Below, one piece after another: positions 5,993 through 9,349 of a DNA stretch of 9,349 nucleotides; position 1 is the first letter of the stretch; each line of letters opens with the position of its first letter. A program made the position numbers and the translations under genes. A model generated the notes under the pieces. The model worked only from the letters and a program-made list of their open reading frames with translations, ran no database searches and was not told the origin of the DNA. This stretch comes from Anaerolineae bacterium (lineage in GTDB: Bacteria; Chloroflexota; Anaerolineae; Anaerolineales; Villigracilaceae). The stretch is from NCBI GenBank assembly GCA_003694975.1, contig RFJH01000185.1, positions 1 to 9,349 of the forward strand. Reading direction: 5' to 3'.

Positions 5993-6667
5993 ATGCCCTC
6001 GGCCCCAGAAACCCATCTGCTGACGTACAACACTTGGACATTGCGCGTCCGTCATGGGGCGCGGGAAGGGGGTCGCCTTCTGCTGTTGTTGCACGGCTGG
6101 ACGGGGGACGAGAATTCCATGTGGGTCTTCGTGCGGGATTTCCCGCCGCGCTACTGGTTGCTCGCGCCGCGCGCACCGTACCCGGCCTCGCGCGGCGGCT
6201 ATTCCTGGCGGGTGATCCGCCCCGGCACGTGGGGACATGCCACGCTAGACGATTTGCGCCCCTCCACCGAGGCGCTGGTCCGTTTTGTGGATGAGTGGTC
6301 GCTCTCCGTAGGGCTGGGGGCGCGTTCGTTCGACGTGATGGGCTTCAGCCAGGGCGGCGCGCTGGCTGCGGTCCTCTCGCTGCTCTATCCCGAACGGGTG
6401 GGGAAGGTGGCCGTTCTGTCCGCTTTCGTTCCCGAGGGAGCGGAGCCCTATCTGCGTGATGGCGCGTTGACGGGGAAATCGTACTTCATCGCCCACGGGC
6501 GACTGGATGGCCTTGTGCCGCCGGAGCGCGCCCGCCGCTCGGTGGCGTTGTTGGAGGAGGCCGGCGCGCGCGTGACGTTCTGTGAAGCGGAGGTCGGGCA
6601 CAAAGTCGGCGCGACGTGCCTGAGCGCGCTGCGCGCGTTCTTTGAAGAGATGGGGGCGGAAGAGTAG
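5993..6667 (+). CDS. Alpha/beta hydrolase, phospholipase/carboxylesterase family
   Basis: A 224-residue serine hydrolase of the carboxylesterase/lysophospholipase (Abhydrolase_2, YpfH-like) type. LLLLHGWTGDENSMW (about 30-44) forms the HG oxyanion region, GFSQGG (117-122) is the nucleophile elbow with Ser119, GRLDGLVP supplies Asp172, and EVGHKV supplies His203, giving a complete triad at the expected spacing. The length is typical and no signal peptide is present, so a cytoplasmic enzyme acting on short acyl esters or lysophospholipids is likely; substrate cannot be read from sequence. It is the last gene of the patatin trio, and a patatin followed by a lysophospholipase-like esterase could remove both acyl chains of a phospholipid in sequence (inference). 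A longer frame back to 5681 is rejected because it overlaps two genes and lacks family similarity. Confidence 0.93.
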   Translation: MPSAPETHLLTYNTWTLRVRHGAREGGRLLLLLHGWTGDENSMWVFVRDFPPRYWLLAPRAPYPASRGGYSWRVIRPGTWGHATLDDLRPSTEALVRFVDEWSLSVGLGARSFDVMGFSQGGALAAVLSLLYPERVGKVAVLSAFVPEGAEPYLRDGALTGKSYFIAHGRLDGLVPPERARRSVALLEEAGARVTFCEAEVGHKVGATCLSALRAFFEEMGAEE

Positions 6668-6676
6668 GGTGTTCGC

Positions 6677-7684
6677 TCAGTCGGCGGTCGCCAGGCCGGG
6701 CAGGCCACCTGCAGGCGCGGCGGTGCGCACGGCCCTCACGATGGCCTGAGAGACGGCCTCCGCCGCAAACGCGCCGACGATGCTTACATCGGCTTTTTTC
6801 TCCCCTGTTGCCAGGGCGAAGAGTGTATCGCCATCCAGCATGGTGTGTGCAGGACGGATGGTGCGCGCCAGGCCGTCCTGCGCCATCTGTGCCACGCGAG
6901 TCGCCTCGGCTTTGGTCAGGCGAGCGTTGGTCGCCACGACGCCGATGACCGTGTTGCTCCGCGTGGCGAAGCCGAGGATGGTGCGACCGGCGAGCGTGCG
7001 CATCACCTGGAGGGTATCTGCGAATTGTCCCGCTGCGCCGAGTTGAAACGGTCCTACTTTCGTTGGGCGCGCGCCGGCGATGATTTGTCCGCTTTGTGGG
7101 TCAATCACATCGCCGAAGGCGTTGACGGCGATGATCGCCCCGACTGTGATCCCACCGCCGGCGTCCACGCTGGCCGTGCCGACACCGGACTTCATTGCCT
7201 GCTTCATTCCAAAGATTTTCCCCACCGAGGCGCCTGTCCCCGCGCCGACGTTGCCTTCGGCGGGCGCGTCGGACGAGGCGGAGGCTGCGGCGTGGTAGCC
7301 CATCTCTGCGTCCGGGCGACGGTCGGCGCGGCCCAGAGCCAGGTCGAACAGAATCGCTGCGGGGACGATGGGGACGCGCGCCACGCCCGCGTCGAAGCCG
7401 ATGCCCTGTTCCTCCAGGTAACGCATCACTCCTGTTGCGGCGTCCAGACCAAAGGCGGAGCCTCCTGCCAGGAGCACGGCATGGACTTTTTCCACCAGGT
7501 TGATCGGCTTGAGCAGGTCGGTCTCGCGCGTGCCTGGGGCGCCGCCGCGTTGGTCCACGCCGCCGACGGCGCCTTTGCGGCACAGGACGACCGTGCAGCC
7601 GGTCAGGGCTTCTTCATCTTGAGCGTGTCCTACCTCGATGCCGGGGACATCGGTGATAGCATTTTTCCTCGCGGACATGGTCAT
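6677..7684 (-). CDS. P1 family (DmpA/NylC-type) self-cleaving peptidase/amidase
   Basis: A 335-residue member of the Ntn-fold family that includes beta-aminopeptidases DmpA/BapA and nylon hydrolase NylC. Typical blocks are ITDVPGIEVGHAQD (10-23), TGCTVVLC (28-35), GGAPGTRETDLL (47-58), LLAGGSAFGLDAATGVMRYLEE (71-92), VGAGTGASVGK (146-156), VNAFGDV (187-193), SNTVIGVVATNA (243-254) and LDGDTLFALATG (283-294). By analogy to NylC, autocleavage is expected between Asn244 and Thr245, freeing Thr245 as nucleophile, with Asn188, Asp284 and Asp286 as active-site partners and a Lys near 161-165. The natural substrate is unknown; family members cut N-terminal residues or amides. The start overlaps the stop of the 61-residue gene (ATGA), without a strong ribosome site of its own; ATG 7678 is an alternative two codons in. 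It is last in a minus-strand operon and ends 9 bases from the convergent esterase. Confidence 0.95.
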   Translation of the reverse strand: MTMSARKNAITDVPGIEVGHAQDEEALTGCTVVLCRKGAVGGVDQRGGAPGTRETDLLKPINLVEKVHAVLLAGGSAFGLDAATGVMRYLEEQGIGFDAGVARVPIVPAAILFDLALGRADRRPDAEMGYHAAASASSDAPAEGNVGAGTGASVGKIFGMKQAMKSGVGTASVDAGGGITVGAIIAVNAFGDVIDPQSGQIIAGARPTKVGPFQLGAAGQFADTLQVMRTLAGRTILGFATRSNTVIGVVATNARLTKAEATRVAQMAQDGLARTIRPAHTMLDGDTLFALATGEKKADVSIVGAFAAEAVSQAIVRAVRTAAPAGGLPGLATAD

Positions 7685-7866
7685 TTCATGAGTTGGCGCA
7701 TCAGGTCAAGAAATTCTTTCCATTCCTCAGCGAAGAAATGCAGAGTCACATTGTTCAGTTCGAGATGGTAGGTCGTTTCGCCATCGGGTTCTGTGGCTTT
7801 CCAGGCCAGGTACGTGTCGGTTTCTGCCAGAGTTTCGGTTTGAACTTCAGAGGGTTCTTCAGACAT
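7681..7866 (-). CDS. Small acidic protein, unassigned, coupled to the P1 peptidase
   Basis: A 61-residue protein I cannot assign. Residues 1-17 are acidic and Ser/Thr-rich and probably disordered. Residues 18-48 look like a beta hairpin or three strands (TYLAWKA, TTYHLELNN, VTLHFF), and 47-61 (AEEWKEFLDLMRQLMK) like an amphipathic helix. No cysteine, membrane segment or signal is present. The start at 7866 is chosen because GGAGGA (7876-7871) lies 4 bases upstream. An in-frame ATG at 7878 (65 residues) would place that ribosome site inside the gene, and 7899 overlaps the transporter. It starts 16 bases after the AI-2E family gene and its stop overlaps the peptidase ATG, so the small protein and peptidase are translationally linked. 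A partner or regulator of the peptidase is possible but unproven. Confidence 0.78.
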   Translation of the reverse strand: MSEEPSEVQTETLAETDTYLAWKATEPDGETTYHLELNNVTLHFFAEEWKEFLDLMRQLMK

Positions 7867-7882
7867 GGAATCCTCCATGGGG

Positions 7883-9121
7883 CTACGGGTTGTCCTCATC
7901 TGACGTGTTTGCTTCGGGCAGCGTGGGCAGATAGACGCGTACGCGTTCCCACCATGCCGCCAGGCGTTTACGCCAGGGGACGGAAAGGCTTTTCGGTGGG
8001 GTGATTTCCTCCTCAGGCCAGGGGTCGAGGTCGAGCATCTTACGGAAGGTGTATCTCCCCACGAGTTTCAGGGTCGCCAGCATGGGAGCGGCGATGACCA
8101 CGCCCAGCAGGCCGAGCAAATTGGCCGCGATGATGGCGGCGACCAGAATGCCTGCCGGGTGCACGCGTAGTGCCTGTCCCATGATGCGCGGCGCGATGAC
8201 GCTATCGAAGACCTGGTCTATCAGCACGGCCAGCCCGACCGCGATGCCCGCGTACAGCAGGGCAGATGCTCCAAAGGGCTTGAAGGGTTGAAAGTAGGCC
8301 ACCAGGGCGAGCGCCGTCCAGGTGACCAGTGGGCCGATGTAGGGCACGAAGCGGGCCAGGCCGGCCACGAGTGCCAGGCCAAGGGCATAGCGCACACCCA
8401 GCAGGGTGAGCATGACGGTGTAGACGATAATGGTTGTGACGAAAATGATGAACTGGCCGCGCAGAAAAGCGTTCCAAATGCGGCGCAGTTCGCGGCCCAT
8501 GCGCTGCACGTCCTCGTTGTATTGAGGAATTTCAACGCGCAGAATGCGTTCTCGCAGGCCGCCGCTCTCCAGCAGGATGAAGTATGAGACGGCGAGGACG
8601 AAAGCGGCCCAGCCAAGGACTTGCAACGCCTGTCCGGCGATGGCTCCGAACAGGCTGCCCGCCCGTCCGAGCAAGGGCTGAATCAGGGAAATGATTTGCC
8701 GACTCAAAGTGTCCAGGTCGAGTTGTGTCAGGTCGAGCGTGAAGGGGCCAATGCGGTATGCCTGCCCGGATGCCTGGGCGATCAGCGAGGGTAGTTCGGT
8801 CAACGCGGTGTCAATCAGGCGGATCAGGCTTTGAATTTGTTGAATCAGCCCCACGCCGCTGAGGGTGAGCAGCGAGAGCAAGAGGAGGATAATCCCCAAA
8901 TAGAACACACCAACGGCGGCGCGCCACGAGAGGGGGGTGTGCCGGTCCAGGAAGGCGACCACCGGCTGGAACAGGTAAGCCAGGACGAAGGCGATGAGCA
9001 GCGGTCCGATCAGGGTGTGAAAGCGGAGCAGCAGTCCTGCGATCGCGGCAATAAATGTGAGTGCGATGACCAGTTTGGTCGTCGCACTCCAGGGGGGAGA
9101 GCCTTTGGCGTCCCTGTCCAT
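7883..9121 (-). CDS. AI-2E/PerM family membrane transporter
   Basis: A 412-residue polytopic inner-membrane protein of the AI-2E transporter (PerM, former UPF0118) family. Predicted helices: about 17-33, 36-58, 67-93, 157-185, then after RGQFIIF (221-227) 222-243, 244-272, 285-310 and 322-355. Diagnostic segments are LLIAFVLAYLFQPVV (41-55), LRRIWNAFLRGQ (212-223), FVPYIGPLVTW (258-268) and HPAGILVAAIIAANLLGLLGVVIAAP (321-346). A soluble segment between about 94 and 156 separates the first and second helix groups, as in the family. The C-terminal tail (360-412) is charged. Members have been linked to autoinducer-2 or Na+/H+ exchange; the substrate here cannot be told. The start at 9121 lacks an evident Shine-Dalgarno sequence; it follows the upstream gene by 27 bases, so it is probably in the same transcript. 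Confidence 0.95.
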   Translation of the reverse strand: MDRDAKGSPPWSATTKLVIALTFIAAIAGLLLRFHTLIGPLLIAFVLAYLFQPVVAFLDRHTPLSWRAAVGVFYLGIILLLLSLLTLSGVGLIQQIQSLIRLIDTALTELPSLIAQASGQAYRIGPFTLDLTQLDLDTLSRQIISLIQPLLGRAGSLFGAIAGQALQVLGWAAFVLAVSYFILLESGGLRERILRVEIPQYNEDVQRMGRELRRIWNAFLRGQFIIFVTTIIVYTVMLTLLGVRYALGLALVAGLARFVPYIGPLVTWTALALVAYFQPFKPFGASALLYAGIAVGLAVLIDQVFDSVIAPRIMGQALRVHPAGILVAAIIAANLLGLLGVVIAAPMLATLKLVGRYTFRKMLDLDPWPEEEITPPKSLSVPWRKRLAAWWERVRVYLPTLPEANTSDEDNP

Positions 9122-9148
9122 GAGTGACGCTTCTGTGTGAGAGGCTCG

Positions 9149-9349
9149 TTAGCAGCCCGGGATGAAGGGGAAGAAGACGCACCAGCGGTAAGTGGCGTCT
9201 ACCCACCAGAAGAAGCCGGCGCAGGCGCAGACCAGGATCAAGACGCCTGCCACGATGATGATGGGCGTGAGCGAACGCTTTGCCGGAGGAGCGGCCGGCC
9301 CGGCGGGCACCTGCCCGGCGTATGCCTGGGGTGGAGGAGGCGGGGGGGC
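9149..9349 (-). CDS. Pro-rich single-helix membrane protein, 5' end cut by window
   Basis: Reading the minus strand from the window edge gives 66 residues and a TAA at 9151-9149. The visible part begins with a run of prolines (APPPPPPQAYAGQVPAGP), then a basic step (AKRS), a single membrane helix (about LTPIIIVAGVLILVCACAGFFWW), and a short aromatic, Cys-containing tail (VDATYRWCVFFPFIPGC). This Pro-rich stretch plus one helix layout is common in uncharacterised Chloroflexota proteins, often with an N-terminal zinc ribbon, but that part is outside the window. Composition and the clean frame up to the edge support coding. It lies 27 bases upstream of the transporter gene on the same strand and probably heads or precedes it in the operon. 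Function unknown. Confidence 0.7.
   Translation of the reverse strand, partial: APPPPPPQAYAGQVPAGPAAPPAKRSLTPIIIVAGVLILVCACAGFFWWVDATYRWCVFFPFIPGC

Noticed and set aside
6845..7771. Plus-strand open frame of 308 codons opposite the P1 peptidase
   Set aside because: Antisense to a well-conserved enzyme gene, crossing the junction to the 61-residue gene; no motif.

Overview
The window reads as an ordinary, densely packed, GC-rich bacterial chromosome segment. Membrane-anchored proteins with Pro/Thr/Ser-rich linkers, a REC-HD-GYP regulator, NylC/DmpA-type P1 peptidase, hypCD and small unassigned membrane proteins together suggest a member of the Chloroflexota (Anaerolineae-like). That assignment is an inference from gene style, not from a marker gene. 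I see no tRNA, rRNA, CRISPR array, transposase, phage gene or attachment site. No stretch above 300 bases lacks a gene; the longest gap is about 184 bases (4698-4881), between two divergent genes.

Layout. (1) 1-2340, plus strand: the 3' part of hypC, complete hypD (ATGA overlap), then a membrane-anchored PD40/TolB-like beta-propeller protein 10 bases later. HypC and HypD build the Fe(CN)2CO unit of [NiFe]-hydrogenases, so this organism probably makes such an enzyme encoded elsewhere. (2) 2371-3393, plus strand: a REC-HD-GYP response regulator with its own Shine-Dalgarno sequence, predicted to degrade cyclic di-GMP. (3) 3456-4697, minus strand: smpB (trans-translation) followed 6 bases later by an unassigned 261-residue protein. 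(4) 4698-4881: divergent promoter region. (5) 4882-6667, plus strand: a tightly coupled trio of patatin-like lipase, 76-residue two-helix membrane protein and serine alpha/beta hydrolase. (6) 6677-9349, minus strand: a compact operon read from right to left, with a Pro-rich single-helix membrane protein (cut by the window end), an AI-2E/PerM family transporter, a 61-residue acidic protein and a self-cleaving P1 family peptidase.

Several true starts lie inside longer open frames. I moved the starts of the propeller protein, SmpB, the patatin, the 76-residue protein, the esterase and the 61-residue protein inward, on the basis of Shine-Dalgarno spacing and family alignment.

Nothing here amounts to a clearly new system. 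The best leads are the unassigned gene behind smpB, the two small proteins translationally coupled to hydrolases, and a possibly leaderless smpB with a palindrome over its -35 region.
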